From: Melieria omissa
Lineage: Eukaryota; Arthropoda; Insecta; Diptera; Ulidiidae
Reading direction: 5' to 3'
Assembly: GCA_963971225.1 (NCBI GenBank)
Contig: OZ020269.1
Location: forward strand, 107,827,486 to 107,891,485
Length of the DNA stretch: 64,000 bases
In this document: piece after piece, positions 44,251 through 55,292 of the stretch
Numbering within the stretch: the first letter of the stretch is position 1
Layout: the number at the start of each line of letters is the position of its first letter
The notes under the pieces: model-generated
Told to the model about the DNA's origin: nothing
The model's input: the letters and a program-made list of their open reading frames with translations, nothing else
The model's database searches: none
Made by a program: the position numbers and the translations under genes

Positions 44251-47200
44251 ACTCTACTCTACTTCTCTAACATTTTCTCTACTTCTCCTTCCGGTTTTGT
44301 GAGTTCTTACTTCTTTCTACTTTTTCTGTCAGTCCTGTTCCCACATTTATTTCCATCCCTTTACTCCCTCAAGTGCTTCCCTTCACTTTTCTGTGCTCAA
44401 CTTTTGACTGTCTCAATTTTTGCATTTAATTAACTGTTTCAGACGATTTACCTTTTGCTATTAGCTGCCTTTCTGCTCCACTTTTAAAATTACATTTTCG
44501 AGCATTTAGACAATGAATTGTTGTTGTTGTTGTTGTTGTTGTTTTGATACTGTTGTGCTGCAGCGCCGCCAGCGAATTCTACAACCACTCGGCACGAAAT
44601 CAAAAGCGACCCGCTGAGAATTATGCAAACAGCCGAATACGAGCTGGAATGCAAACTGCCTGCTTTGCAACACACCTCAACAACAACAACAACAGCAACA
44701 GCACAACGCCAACACAAACAAGTCCGCAAAGACATATGGACAGAAAGACAGACAGCGACGCCGATAGCGAGGCGGGCGTCACTCTCACGTATGCAGTAAT
44801 TAAGTGCAGACTGCTGTATGCTGTTTGTTGTTGCTATACTCGACGCTGCAATCAAAAGTGTGGCCCCGAGTACATAAAGCACCTAATTGGTCGTCGTTGG
44901 CTCGTCGCACCGAAATGAAAACCAAAAGGCAAAACGGCAAAACGTCAACGTGGCCACGCGTGAGATGTGGACAACGTCAGCGGTCGTCAGTTGGCTGTCA
45001 TAATGCGGCCAGATCGCCATTAGCAAACGACTCGGTTCGGCAGCAGGGAGACGCAAAATTGCACGTCTTGCCACATACGAATTCCAAATCTGTTGTGGTT
45101 GCGCAAAAATGTGGCATTCGTGTAATTCGCGCGAATAATTGCGAAATGATTCGCCAAATGTCGAATGCAATGTGCGAAATACTGAAGTGAGAAATATTCC
45201 TGAAATATTTTTAGCTAAAAGCTTTTTCATGTGCAACAATGGGTTTTAGAAATAATGCTTTTGTATATATAAACTGATTTATTCATACATATACATGTAT
45301 ATTTGGTAAAACTGTTTTTCTTTTGTAGAATTACTTACTTATCGGACCATCCACGTATATAATATTTTGAATTTTTTGTTTTCATTGAAATCATTCTTAC
45401 ATACAGAATGCATCTAGTTTTGCTTTCTGGAACAAAAAATCAATACGTCGCAAGAAGTAGTGATAAGTTAATACTCGAACCTAATGCATCATTCAATACA
45501 CGAACCATTCAGCAATGGCAGCCACCAGTTTTCGTATAAAATTGGGACAAATATGTTAAAAATGATAGACAAAAAGAGGAGATTGCAAGTCATAGATTTT
45601 GTCTTCATCCTTGCCACATTTTTTGGGTCACAGTTTGTGGTTTCAAATTAAATATCAATCGACAGGCTTCTTTTCAATTGACTTGGCTGCTCCTAGCGAA
45701 GCGTTCATGGTTCAAGGCGTCGAATTTTGCTGCTACAAATTTGTTTTTAACTGACTCATTCAACTCATTCAACTATCTTTCTGCTAACAATACAGATGCA
45801 TGCTGTATGTACGGTTTTGGACGATATTCGAAAGTTGTGTGCCGCCCCCCCAAATAAAATCCTGTGTGCACCACTGATGTTGTATGTATATACTTACTTA
45901 TTTATCTTAGAATGTATGTGTTGCCGCTTTGCCTACAAATAAATTGAAAATTTCAAACAAACTGAAACGAGCCCAACACACACACGAACACACACACTCT
46001 CAAATCACTACAGAAATGCCGCTATGTGTTGCATAGTTAAAATGCAAAAAGAACTCTGAACGCATTGCGTTGTGGCCATAATTAAAGCAAATTTGCAAAA
46101 CTGGCAAATGGATTTGGGTTCTAGCTTCGGGCATAGGCCAACACAATTCGATTCAAAACGCCTAAAATTACGCAAAATTTTTGCTTTAAATAAAACGCAC
46201 ACACCTGTTCGAACTGCGGTGCTACACATACATACATACAGATGTGGGTAAATATTGACACTCACAGAGACACAGACACAAACATACATGGGCAGCATTT
46301 GTATGTTGGCAGGTTTCGGTTTGTGTTTGCTTTGCTTTTATTTTGGAAATTTGAGTAATTTGAGCCGCTCTCGCTCACCACTGCGCCATTCATTGCCTTG
46401 GGGCGTCGCACAGTGGCTCGCTCTGCTGTCGTAGCTTGGCTACTTTCCACGCACAGACGCACACAAATAAACATGCAAACAAACAAACAAACGCATACGG
46501 ACGCTCGCATAATTATACAAATTTATAAAGCATACTCAGCACTCCATTTTGTGCATAACAATTTGTGATAGCAAATCTATAAGCGCCCTAAAAGTGTGCT
46601 TCATTTTTTGCGCGCACCCATGCACAAACGGCACTTGAGTGGGCGTGTGGGCGTAACGTTTTCATATGCAAATGGCTGGCAGTTTCGGTCTCGATAGCCC
46701 AAAACATGCGCTGTTATTTTCACCGTAAACGTGCACACACACAAACACACAGCCGCACAGTTGCCTGCACACCTGCACACATTCACACTCGGCAACGCAC
46801 ACTGACGCATTCGCAACAAAACCGAAAACACACTTAATGACATATGTAAATACCAAAACACCAACACGACTACAGACATTCGTTTGTGCAACACAACCCA
46901 GCAGGAAATGTTGCGGAGCTTGCACGCAGGTCGCAGAGTAAAAAGTGTTCAGCGTTCAGTGTTCGTATTGCAAAGTGGACATGAAATTTTCATGATGAAA
47001 GTGTTGTTTGACAGTCGGAGATTCAACATATTTCTGTATATGGGGGGGGGGCGGGGGTTTCGCAAAAACTAGCTGGGAAAGAAATGGAAAGATTTTTTTT
47101 ACTTTACGATTTCTTTTCATTTTTTTATTTTTGTTTATTACTCTTTATTTTTTCAGCATAATTTCCATTTATTTCCATAGCAAAACTTCGCTGAGGTGTC

Positions 47201-47300
47201 AAAAGAAAAAATTCACCGAAATAATTGTTTACTTTACTTTTTTCTTTTCTTTTCATTTAATTTTTTATTTTTTATTCATTACTTTTTAATTTTTCAGCAT
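44251..47300. other. Non-coding stretch; moderately GC-rich at 44.5-45.2 kb
   Basis: The TTG run at 44519-44541 and CAA runs near 44680-44700 produce Gln/Asn- and Val-rich spurious frames. CA words are common at 45977-45998, 46255-46285 and 46733-46800. Frames of 118-130 codons at 44490-45239 occur on both strands and have no domain. A one-ended hAT-like repeat end is at about 45845-45877. Confidence 0.45.
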
Positions 47301-47400
47301 AATTTGCTTTTCATTTGGTTGGTTGGTTGGTTAAGTGACTGCCTCTGTATGAGACACACTTAGGCCTATGGACCCGTTGTGATACCACAAATTCCACCCC

Positions 47401-47458
47401 TTTGAAATGTGTATGCAACACTGTTTTTTCCAACATGTGATACAACACACATTTCAAA
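47401..47458. repeat. 58-bp imperfect palindrome
   Basis: TTTGAAATGTGTATGCAACA at the left is matched by the inverse of TTTGAAATGTGTTGTATCACA at the right. It can form a long hairpin. It may be a tiny TIR element; the flanks show no clear duplication. Confidence 0.6.
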
Positions 47459-47469
47459 CGGATGGGGGA

Positions 47470-47722
47470 AAGGGAGGGAGGGGACCTACAGTTTAACGCC
47501 GAATCCGAACGGCGATTGGCAGTTTTTTTCTTTCACACTTGGAGGTTTTTGCCATTGCCTGCCAAGAGCGCACTTGTGCGATTCTTGTAATTCTCATTTC
47601 CTTCATGTGGATAGCGATAGAAGTAAATGAGTGATTTTTCCAGCCCAAGCCAGGAATCGAACCTGGGGCGCTCGGTATGAGAAGCCAGCACGCTACCCGC
47701 TGAGCTATCGAGACCGACCTCG
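47470..47722 (-). mobile_element. Chimeric SINE: family-3 tRNA head on a family-1 body
   Basis: Minus strand: head with box A TAGCTCAGCGG and box B GGTTCGATTCC, followed by the GGCTTGGGCTGGAAAAATC segment of the 39440 SINE. Further 3' (47485-47560) it contains the inverse of CTACAGTTTAACGCCGAATC..GAACGGCGATTGG and TTTGCCATTGCC. These match the core of the SINE at 28551-28886, whose head is different. So one SINE combines parts of two families. Confidence 0.7.
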
Positions 47723-47724
47723 AC

Positions 47725-48385
47725 CTTGCTTTTCATTTATTTTTTATATTTTATTTTTTCAGCATAGTTTTCATTAATTTCCTTCGAAACTTCGCTCCGG
47801 TCGCCAAAGGATTAATTTACTAATTTTTTAACTAATTCTATTTAATTTTTTAAATTTTTATTTATTACTTTTTATTTTTTCAGCACAATTTCCTTTTAAT
47901 TTTTGTATTTTTGAATTTTTATTTTTTTCAGCATAATTTCCATAGTAAAACTTCGCTCGGGTCGCTAGAGGAACAATTTACTTAATATCCTTTTCATTGC
48001 TTTTTTTCATTTATTATTTTGTACTTGTTTCAGCATAATTTCCATTAATTTTCATACATTTTCAAAGCCAGTAGATCCACTTTCTAAAACGGTCATAAAA
48101 ATCTGATTTTTGTAATTTTGCTACTTCGAGATTTATTACACTAATCCGACTTACAAGCCATAGAAAGTCAAAATCCTTATAAAGTCTCTCTTTAGTTTTC
48201 AGTTAAGTTTTCTGCATTGAATTTGTTTGGCGGATAGAACAACTACTACGAATAAATGAATTACGAACTATTAAATTTTAAATTAAATTAAAATTTTGTT
48301 TATTTTTATAAATAAACAAATTCTGCTCAAATTCTGAGCATTTTAAGGCGTAGCATACTGAATCCACATCCAGCACCTACGCCTC
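47725..48385. repeat. Diverged T-rich tandem repeat
   Basis: Repeated words 'TTTTTCAGCATAATTTCCATTTAATTTYCATA' and 'AAAACTTCGCT..GGTCGC' recur at about 47150-47200, 47755-47810, 47880-47980 and 48030-48060, within T-rich sequence. It is an old, irregular local duplication that also extends to the left of the SINE. Confidence 0.6.
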
Positions 48386-48389
48386 CTGC

Positions 48390-48615
48390 ATAGAAAATTA
48401 AACTCCGGCGAGAAAAGTATTCAACTCTTTAGTTGGAGGTCGAAGGCGAAGAAGGAGACATGTCTCCGGTGGAAGGACCAAGTTGAGGACGTCCTATCCT
48501 CTCTTGATGTGAACAACTGGAGATGGCGATCGCAAAGCAGAGCCACCTGGAGAGAACTTTGGCGGCAGGTCACAACCCCATAACGCGTTAATGAGTTAGT
48601 AAATCAGTAAGTAAG
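48390..48615 (+). mobile_element. LINE 3' end fragment
   Basis: Homologous to 14385-14545 plus 15012-15085. It contains GGAGGTCGAAGGCGAAG, TCTCCGGTGGAAGGACCAAG, TCCTCTCTTGATGTGAACAA, GCAAAGCAGAGCCACCTGGA and CATAACGCGTTAATG, then the AGTAAGTAAGT tail. It is continuous where the 14-kb copy is interrupted, so it documents the pre-insertion structure. Confidence 0.7.
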
Positions 48616-48639
48616 TAGACAATAAGAAATCACACGTGC

Positions 48640-48765
48640 TGTACGAATTTCTTCAATACCTGACATCGCAATGAAGTATGAGCCGGCGCATTATTGTGAT
48701 GCAGAATGTATTGAAACAGTCTTTTCTTTTCCTGGTTTCCCAAAAAATTTTCAAAAATTTGTAGT
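48640..48765 (-). pseudogene. Mariner/Tc1 transposase scrap
   Basis: The minus strand reads LFQYILHHNNAPAHTSLRCQ. This matches the transposase block around the second catalytic Asp (HHDNAPAHTS) with Asp replaced by Asn. No terminal repeats are seen and the flanking frames are broken. Confidence 0.5.
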
Positions 48766-48769
48766 AAGC

Positions 48770-50755
48770 AGGTTTCAGTAGATTATTTAGCACATACCGT
48801 CGATCTTAGCAGCCTTCAAAGAATATCAGCGGCAACTTTTAATTTAATAAACCAAAGGACATCAATAAATCGACGTCTTGACTTTTGTTGCTGACTGTAC
48901 TGGTTGGATTAGAAACTGGCATTTTGAATTGGTTGAAAAATAAGGAATGCACAGGTATTGTTCCAAATGGGGTTTTTTCATTCATGTTACTGCCGTTGCT
49001 GGCTTTCCAGTACGTAATTCTTTCGACCCAATTTTTAACTACATTTCCAATGTTCCAATATTGGCTTTCAAGCCGTCAATTGGGTGTTGAATTCAAAATA
49101 TTTGTAGACAATTTTGACGTGTTTGAAGAGAAGATTGATTGAGATTTCGTTAAAATTCGTGGAAATTAAAGAACAGCGCCCAGTTAGGGTTCTCTCCAAA
49201 AGTTAGTTTATTTGTAAATCTTTACGGTTGATTTTAACCCTAAGAACCCTTTAAGATCAGCCATTTTAAACTAACTTGACCCGAAATCAAGAAACCCATT
49301 GTACTGATTTCTTTGTGTATACACATGATTGACAGTCATGGCATTCAAGCCTAGTTCATCAGCAATCATTTCCTCAATCGCAATCGTGGTTCTTCATCAA
49401 GTTTCAATTTCACCGGAGCGAAATTTTTGACATTTGTCGAAAAGCAAAAACTAATTTCAAGACTTAAATTCATTTGTGAAAGAGAAAATTTCGAATTTTT
49501 TAGTTTTCTCTGAGCATTAGGCAGCGCTACTTAGGAGAGCAGAACTCTGGATGCCCCTGAATTATTGTCGGATTCATTCGACGCTCAGTTTAGTTTCAGC
49601 CAACACCGAACCCGGTATGACAGGGGCTTGCTGACACCTCACAATGGGTTTTTGAGCTCCTCGAGTGTAGTTATGTGCTGAGAAATAACCACACTGCCTG
49701 TCTTACCTAACCTTGTCTAACCTAATCTAGTTCTCTCTACTTCTGCTTTGCTACTTTTTGTGTGTTCCTTTCGATTTTCGTTTTGAGTTTCATTAAAATC
49801 TAAAGAAGCTCATAACACTTTGTTCTTCACCGAAATTGTCTCTCTTTCGTTTCTTATTTCCGACTCAAACAAAAATCTTTCCAATTTGATACATTATACT
49901 TTTTGAAGGGCAAAAATCCATGCAAATCTCGAACTAAAAAAAGTACAACATCACAGCAACATACATTAGTACAAGCAGTGTTTCATAAGCTTTGCTCAAA
50001 CTTTCCTGCTGGGCACAACTTCGCCCACATAGTCGCCAGCAGCTCTTTGGTTGGGCGCTCGCATTCGAAGGACACAAACACACAGCGCCACTCGAGTGCG
50101 GCAGTCATTCGCATTGAACTGAATCATTGGGATCCCAACGGCTTCCATTCGCCGGTGACGCAAATGCCAAAGAGCACAGCACCAAAGCTCAGAACTATCC
50201 TGATGTCGTATTGAACTTATAGCTGCAAATTTGCATATATAAAACTGGTACTTGTGTATGTCAACTGTAGGCAAATCACAGCTGTTGAGTGCACATTAAT
50301 TTTTAGCATAGACGATGCATTGATTGGGCTGTGAACCGAATCTTGAGAGTGTTTTTTTATTAAAATCTCTTTTATTTTTATTTATAAATTAAAGTGTAAA
50401 TATTTGTCTAACAAATATAAGAGGAGGCTTTCGACTAATATAATAATTGTATAATTTAGTAATTTAATAATTTAAATTAATAATTTATTAATTTTTACTA
50501 TACCAATCCCCACCTTACCATCTGAAATGAAACGCCATTGAATGTATTTTTGTTTTTTCGTAATTATTTTAATGTTTCATTTTATTTATATATATATATC
50601 TCTGCAAATCTGGTCTTCCGTCATTTATCATAAGTAAAAAAAGTAGTCAATTTATAAGTTTACAAATATGATTTCATTTGCGAAAGGATTTTGTTTTCTC
50701 TCCGAACCTCATTGAACATTTCCATCTCCGCGTTTAATGCAATTAAATATAATTA
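48770..50755. other. Non-coding stretch without recognisable gene
   Basis: Short frames (85-103 codons) lack domains. AT-rich runs lie near 50440-50490. Confidence 0.45.
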
Positions 50756-50763
50756 ATTTAGAG

Positions 50764-50871
50764 CAGTGATGGGCATTCGGCTACTCGCAGCAGCCCTGCC
50801 GATGCTCACTTATATTCGTATGGGTGCCTTGGCATCGCTGCTGCCTGCGAGTGGCCGCATGACCATCACTG
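50764..50871. mobile_element. Palindromic hAT-type MITE, copy a
   Basis: 108 bp beginning CAGTGATGGGCATTCGGCTACTC and ending GGCCGCATGACCATCACTG. Flanked by ATTTAGAG (50756-50763) and ATTCAGAG (50872-50879), an 8-bp duplication with one mismatch. CAG termini and 8-bp duplication indicate hAT. Confidence 0.8.
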
Positions 50872-50879
50872 ATTCAGAG

Positions 50880-52140
50880 TTTAAGAGCTTAAAGTATTCG
50901 TACAGTAGGGAATTCAACATGTTTGTTGCCACACTCACACATTGCAACAATAAAAGTAAACATTACAAATACAAGTAAACACTTTAGAACTATTTACAGG
51001 AAGTCAGCAGTTGTCGTTGCCGTTTAACAACGCATCAGAATACAACATCATAAAAATACAAAAAAAGCATCTAATCAGTTAAAGATAAACGAGTTTAAAA
51101 ATCAAGTAAATAGTGCAATTTAGTTGGCCACAATTTAGCTGCCGCGCTGCGCCTGCGCACAGCTCATCATTCAGTGCCACACACAGTCGGCTCGCACAGT
51201 TCCGGTTCTAATGAAGAATTTACACATACAAATACACAATTTGATTTTGTCATAAGAAAAGCACTTTGCGTTTTCGTTTTGGTTTGGGGTTTTTGTTTTT
51301 CTTGTTTGTTGTTGTTGTTGTTGCTGTTTTGGCGCCAACACATTCAGCTCGTTTTCTAGTTTTGGTTAGGTTTTGTAGAAAAAATTCATAGAGTTGCTGG
51401 CGTTTGTTTTGGTTTTTGGGCGGGAGAAGAGTTTTACATTTGCATTTTGGATTTTTCGGTTTGTTGGGAAGGTTTCAATCTTCTTCTTCTTTTACGCTAT
51501 AAATACGGGACTTTACTCTGTTTGTGTGCGTGTGTGATTTGCTGACACACGGCGCATAGGTCAACTGAAGTTTTTTATTTAAGTTCATTCGCTTCGGTTG
51601 TGGTTATTATTGTTGTTGTCGCAATTGTCTTTGAATTTGGTTGTTCTGTTTGTTCCGGTTGTTGTTGCTGTTGTTCTGCTTATGCTTATGCATAAAGTGT
51701 TGTGTGGTGCCATGTAGTACACACACACACACACAGTTCATATATTTATTTATGCATCTATATATAGACTATTATTCATATATTTATATATAACTATGCA
51801 TATAGATTTCTGCAGTTAGTCTCGTTCTAGTATTCAATGCGGCTAACTAGTTGAATTTAACCTAATTATGCATTAAACTAGACGTAGCCTAAGGGTTAAT
51901 GTCTACACTTACGGTTCGTATCGCGTATTAGCGTATCGCTAAATTACACTAACATTTAGTTTTCATTATTTACAGTTATGATTTGATGCCACATATAGAA
52001 TTGTGAAGTTGACATTGGCAGAATTTCGCCGCAGCAATTCAGTTGTTTATTTTTATATATTTTTTAGATTCTATTTTATTTAATTTTTCAAGCGAATTTG
52101 TTTTGACAAAATACGCCATTAGCATAGCTCGTGATTTCTC
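50880..52140. other. Non-coding 3' flank of the receptor gene
   Basis: Contains TTG runs (about 51307-51323, 51610-51620), a CA run at 51718-51736 and TATA-rich sequence around 51735-51800. No gene recognised. Confidence 0.5.
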
Positions 52141-52143
52141 TGT

Positions 52144-52182
52144 CAGTGATGGCCATTTTGCTACTCGCGAGTAGCATCACTG
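52144..52182. mobile_element. Palindromic hAT-type MITE, copy b (minimal)
   Basis: Only 39 bp: CAGTGATGGCCATTTTGCTACTCGCGAGTAGCATCACTG, read as two pieces around the central TACTCGCGAGTA palindrome. It is the two ends of the family fused with no interior. The target duplication is not clear (TTCTCTGT against CTCTATTT). Confidence 0.65.
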
Positions 52183-52284
52183 CTCTATTTCGAAGGAGTT
52201 TCCGCTTCCGATTTCGTTTGGCGTTTACACAATTCGATCTATGAAGCATCCAAGTTGGTTTTGTTGTTTCATATTTCTCTATGA

Positions 52285-52358
52285 CAGTGATGGCCATTGT
52301 GCTACTCGCGACTTTATAATCGACTACTCACTTGCGAGTAGCCGAATGGCCATCACTG
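52285..52358. mobile_element. Palindromic hAT-type MITE, copy c
   Basis: 74 bp with ends CAGTGATGGCCATTGTGCTACTCGCGA and the inverse of CAGTGATGGCCATTCGGCTACTCGCAA. Flanked by CTCTATGA (52277-52284) and CTCTATGC (52359-52366), an 8-bp duplication with one mismatch at the edge. Confidence 0.8.
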
Positions 52359-52369
52359 CTCTATGCTTT

Positions 52370-53793
52370 ATAATTGTTTTACGTCTTTTAATTGTCTGTT
52401 AGAAATTAAACTATGTTTTAATTACGTTAAATGCTTTGTTCTTTGTGGTTTTGAAAGTTTCATAGCAATTCAAAATTGCTACAAACGATTTATTTGTGTT
52501 TGGAAGTCTTATAAATTTGTTCACTTGTGGTGTTTCGAGCTAACAAATAACAGAAAACCATATGAAATCTTTCTTGAAAATTAGAAATTAAGATTTTAAA
52601 GTCGCAGCAAAAGGTACGAGAACTTGGTTGCATCTTATAAATAAATATTACACTATATAAAAACAAATTTAATAATAAGCATAGTTTTTTTTGGCATAAA
52701 AAAGATACAAAATAAAATGTTTGTAAAAATCTTTTAAAGAAAATGAGATTTTTTTAATTTAAGAATAATCGGTTTGTAAAAATTGTTTAAAGAACAAAAA
52801 AGTTTACAAAAAAATATATTTAAGAACGTGAAGCATTTTTGTGTTTGCAATATTCATTTTGAAAAATCTTAAAATTACGAGGGAAACTGTTTGAAGGAAA
52901 ACTTTTTATTTTTTTTTACGACATAAATGTGATGTATTCAAAACATATAAATGTAAAAAATATATTAATAGAGATGTTAAAAAGAAATATTCTCAGATTT
53001 TGGCAATCAAATAAAGCGTTTTCACAAATAATATAAAACGAATTTTTTCCTCGTAATTTTGAAAACACTTCAAAATAATACTAAACATTATTTCTTTGAA
53101 ATGGGGTTTAAGGTTTGCTTTTGGAATTTTCTAAAAAACAATTTCACAAATCTTTAGAACAAAATAATAATTCAAATATAAGAATGAATACAAAAATTGT
53201 ACAAATTATTGCAAATATTATAAAATAAAATTGTTTCTCGTAATTTTGAAAAAATAAAAAAGGAAAGAATCAAAAAATTGTATTTTTTATTTTAAATATG
53301 CTTTGAGTTTTGCTCTTTGGAAAGCAATTTCACGAATCTTTAGAACAAGTGACAGTGAAAATAATATTGAAATATCTGCATAAACAACAAATTTTTCAAA
53401 CTTTCGCAAACACTTATTTTCTTTTTGAAAAGCATCAAATATTTTGAATTTTCGCAAACAACTACCAACAAATTTTAACAATTTTTCTTTAAAATTTCGT
53501 AAATATCTGCTTTTTGATTTATCTAAAAAATTAAAACAATGTTTTTCTCGTACGAAACTATGCAGCAAATACTTTTTCAACATTGAATTTAGTTTCTTTT
53601 AAAGATAAATTCTTTGAAGAAAACTGAAAACTTAAGGGAAAAACTAGAAGTAGTGGCGCTTAAGTCTATTTGAAAGGTGTGCAAACGTAAAACTACACAA
53701 ACCAAGTGATGGCGCCCACTCGACAGGCGAACACTAGACCGCAATTAATACAGAATACTGTACAGGAGCGACGGCGCAGCGGCGACGGCGGCA
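52370..53793. other. AT-rich sequence downstream of the receptor stop (3' UTR and flank)
   Basis: Very AT-rich, with several AATAAA-type words on the minus strand (plus-strand TTTATT, for example near 53284), any of which could be the poly(A) signal; I cannot choose between them. Locally repeated words (TCGTAATTTTGAAAA; ACAAATCTTTAGAACAA) occur at about 53050, 53150, 53235 and 53330. No coding region. Confidence 0.5.
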
Positions 53794-53886
53794 CTACACG
53801 ATTGTGGTGCGCTCCGCGGAGCTCGTACACGTGCTGCTGCCGCCGATGCACACGAACTGACACTTGATGTCGTCCTTGGGTAACTC
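53794..53886 (-). other. In-frame C-terminal extension beyond the TGA (candidate stop readthrough)
   Basis: Directly after the TGA (53887-53889) the same frame stays open for 30 codons to a TAG at 53794-53796. It begins ELPKDDIKCQFVCIGG and ends SAERTTIV. 26 of the 30 codons end in G or C, like the exon upstream and unlike the AT-rich 3' flank. The terminal TTIV has Thr at -2 and Val at 0, a class I PDZ-ligand pattern. Either the TGA is read through, or it is a polymorphism or sequencing error in what is normally one longer exon. No alternative splice acceptor is needed to reach it. Confidence 0.6.
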
Positions 53887-54441
53887 TCAGGAGGCCACCG
53901 TCTCGTAGTTGCCGCTGCCGAGCAGTGCGCTCGACGAGCTGAGCAGCGGCGACTGGGCGCTGCCGTAGGTGGCCGCAGCCGTCGCCGCAGCCGCGGTTTG
54001 CGTGCGCGGCGACGTGAGCAGCGATTGCGCGGCGCCGATTGTAATGTTGCCCGAGGTCACCGATGAGGTCAGCGCCGCCGAAATGCCGTTGGTCTGCGAG
54101 CCGGGATGTGGCAGCGTGCTGCAGCCGCTGCCCAGCATGCCGCCCATGCCAACACCGGCGCCAGCGCCGCTGCTGTTCGTCTGCAGCGAGCCGTTCGACT
54201 GGCCGCCCAGCAGCGGAATGGTGCAGGTGGTGGTCGAGCCGTAGGGCGAGGTGGGCGAGGTGCGTGTCTCGTACGCGGGCAGGTAGGTGCGGCCCGGAAT
54301 GCGCGTGTAGATGTTGGGCGGCGTGCGGGTAGAGAGCAGCGGCGGCGGCGCAGTGTAGACGGGGCGCTGGGCGGCAGGCGCGCGCTGCGGTGTGTTGTAC
54401 AAACTAAACGCCGGATTGGTGGTCAGCGACAGTTCGCCGTA
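53887..54441 (-). CDS. Sidestep-like receptor, last coding exon (cytoplasmic tail)
   Basis: Encodes the final 184 residues, from YGELSLTTNPAF to NYETVAS, then TGA. The acceptor is TTGCAG before TACGGC at 54441, and it joins in phase 0 to the exon ending FGKQ at 60840. The tail is Ser/Thr/Pro/Gly/Ala-rich and low in complexity, with proline-rich stretches near its start (APPPLLSTRTPP) that could be SH3-type ligands. There are several Tyr residues (YGEL, YLPAYE, NYETV) that could be phosphorylated. Those roles are inference. GC content is far above the flanks. Frames on the opposite strand are shadows of this exon. Confidence 0.85.
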   Translation of the reverse strand, partial: YGELSLTTNPAFSLYNTPQRAPAAQRPVYTAPPPLLSTRTPPNIYTRIPGRTYLPAYETRTSPTSPYGSTTTCTIPLLGGQSNGSLQTNSSGAGAGVGMGGMLGSGCSTLPHPGSQTNGISAALTSSVTSGNITIGAAQSLLTSPRTQTAAAATAAATYGSAQSPLLSSSSALLGSGNYETVAS

Positions 54442-55261
54442 CTGCAAGAGATAAACATGAAAAGGAAGAAGAAGAAGAAGAGGGAATTTAAGGGTTGTTT
54501 AGATAAGAGCGAATTTAGTGCAAAAAGGCGGAAATACATTTGGTAAAAAATAGTAAATAAATGTGAACAATTTAATGGTGACATGTGGCGAGGGCGTTGA
54601 GCCCATTTCGGGGGTTTTTCGTGTAAATACGAAACGAGCCTTAAATTCTCATAGAAACCCTTGTCGACGTGAAACCGAAATATCTTCAAAATGGCGAATT
54701 GTGCGTTGCTATCAACACTGAATTATGCAGCAACTTGTAAGTTTTGCAGACGCCAAGTTCGATTCGACTTAACCTCAACGGAAACTTTTCGGCGCACACA
54801 TTTTAATGGACGGTGAGTGAGTGAGACAGACGCATCGCTTTGTTTCAGTTCGCTTCAATTTCAATAAAAATATTTTTCTTCAGCCTTTTGCATTCCACTG
54901 TTGGCTGTGGGTTCTGTATGGTTGTTGTTGTTGTTTTTGCTATACGTTTCGTGGCAATTCCAGGGGACTGCTGCCAGTCCCTTCATAACTACATAAATTG
55001 AATTTTCCCCATTGACACTTTTATTAGTTTGTTTGCCATATTTCATTGGTAAATAAATTTATTAGACATCCTCGTTCTCGGCCCCGCTGCACAGTTGGCT
55101 TCGTGCATTATTGCCGCATTCCTTTTCGTTCGCCAACGGGAACTGAACCCAGCAGCCAACTGGCACGAAGCACTGTCACTGAATTGGCCGCTTCACGCCC
55201 CAGCCGACACCTGTCAATTTAGCATAAACTTTTTCGTTTGGCGCATTCTTCGTCACATCGA

Positions 55262-55292
55262 TGTGTGCGTGTGTGTGTGTGTGTGTGTGTGG
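55262..55292. repeat. TG microsatellite
   Basis: GTGTGCGTGTGTGTGTG... run of about 30 bp ending in GGGGG. Confidence 0.9.

Noticed and set aside
42405..44252. 615-codon Met-Thr repeat frame on the minus strand
   Set aside because: Entirely the reading of a hexanucleotide array; no promoter, domain or codon diversity.
54106..54546. Plus-strand frames opposite the last receptor exon
   Set aside because: Arg/Ala-rich shadows of a GC-rich exon whose minus-strand frame has matching splice sites and phase.
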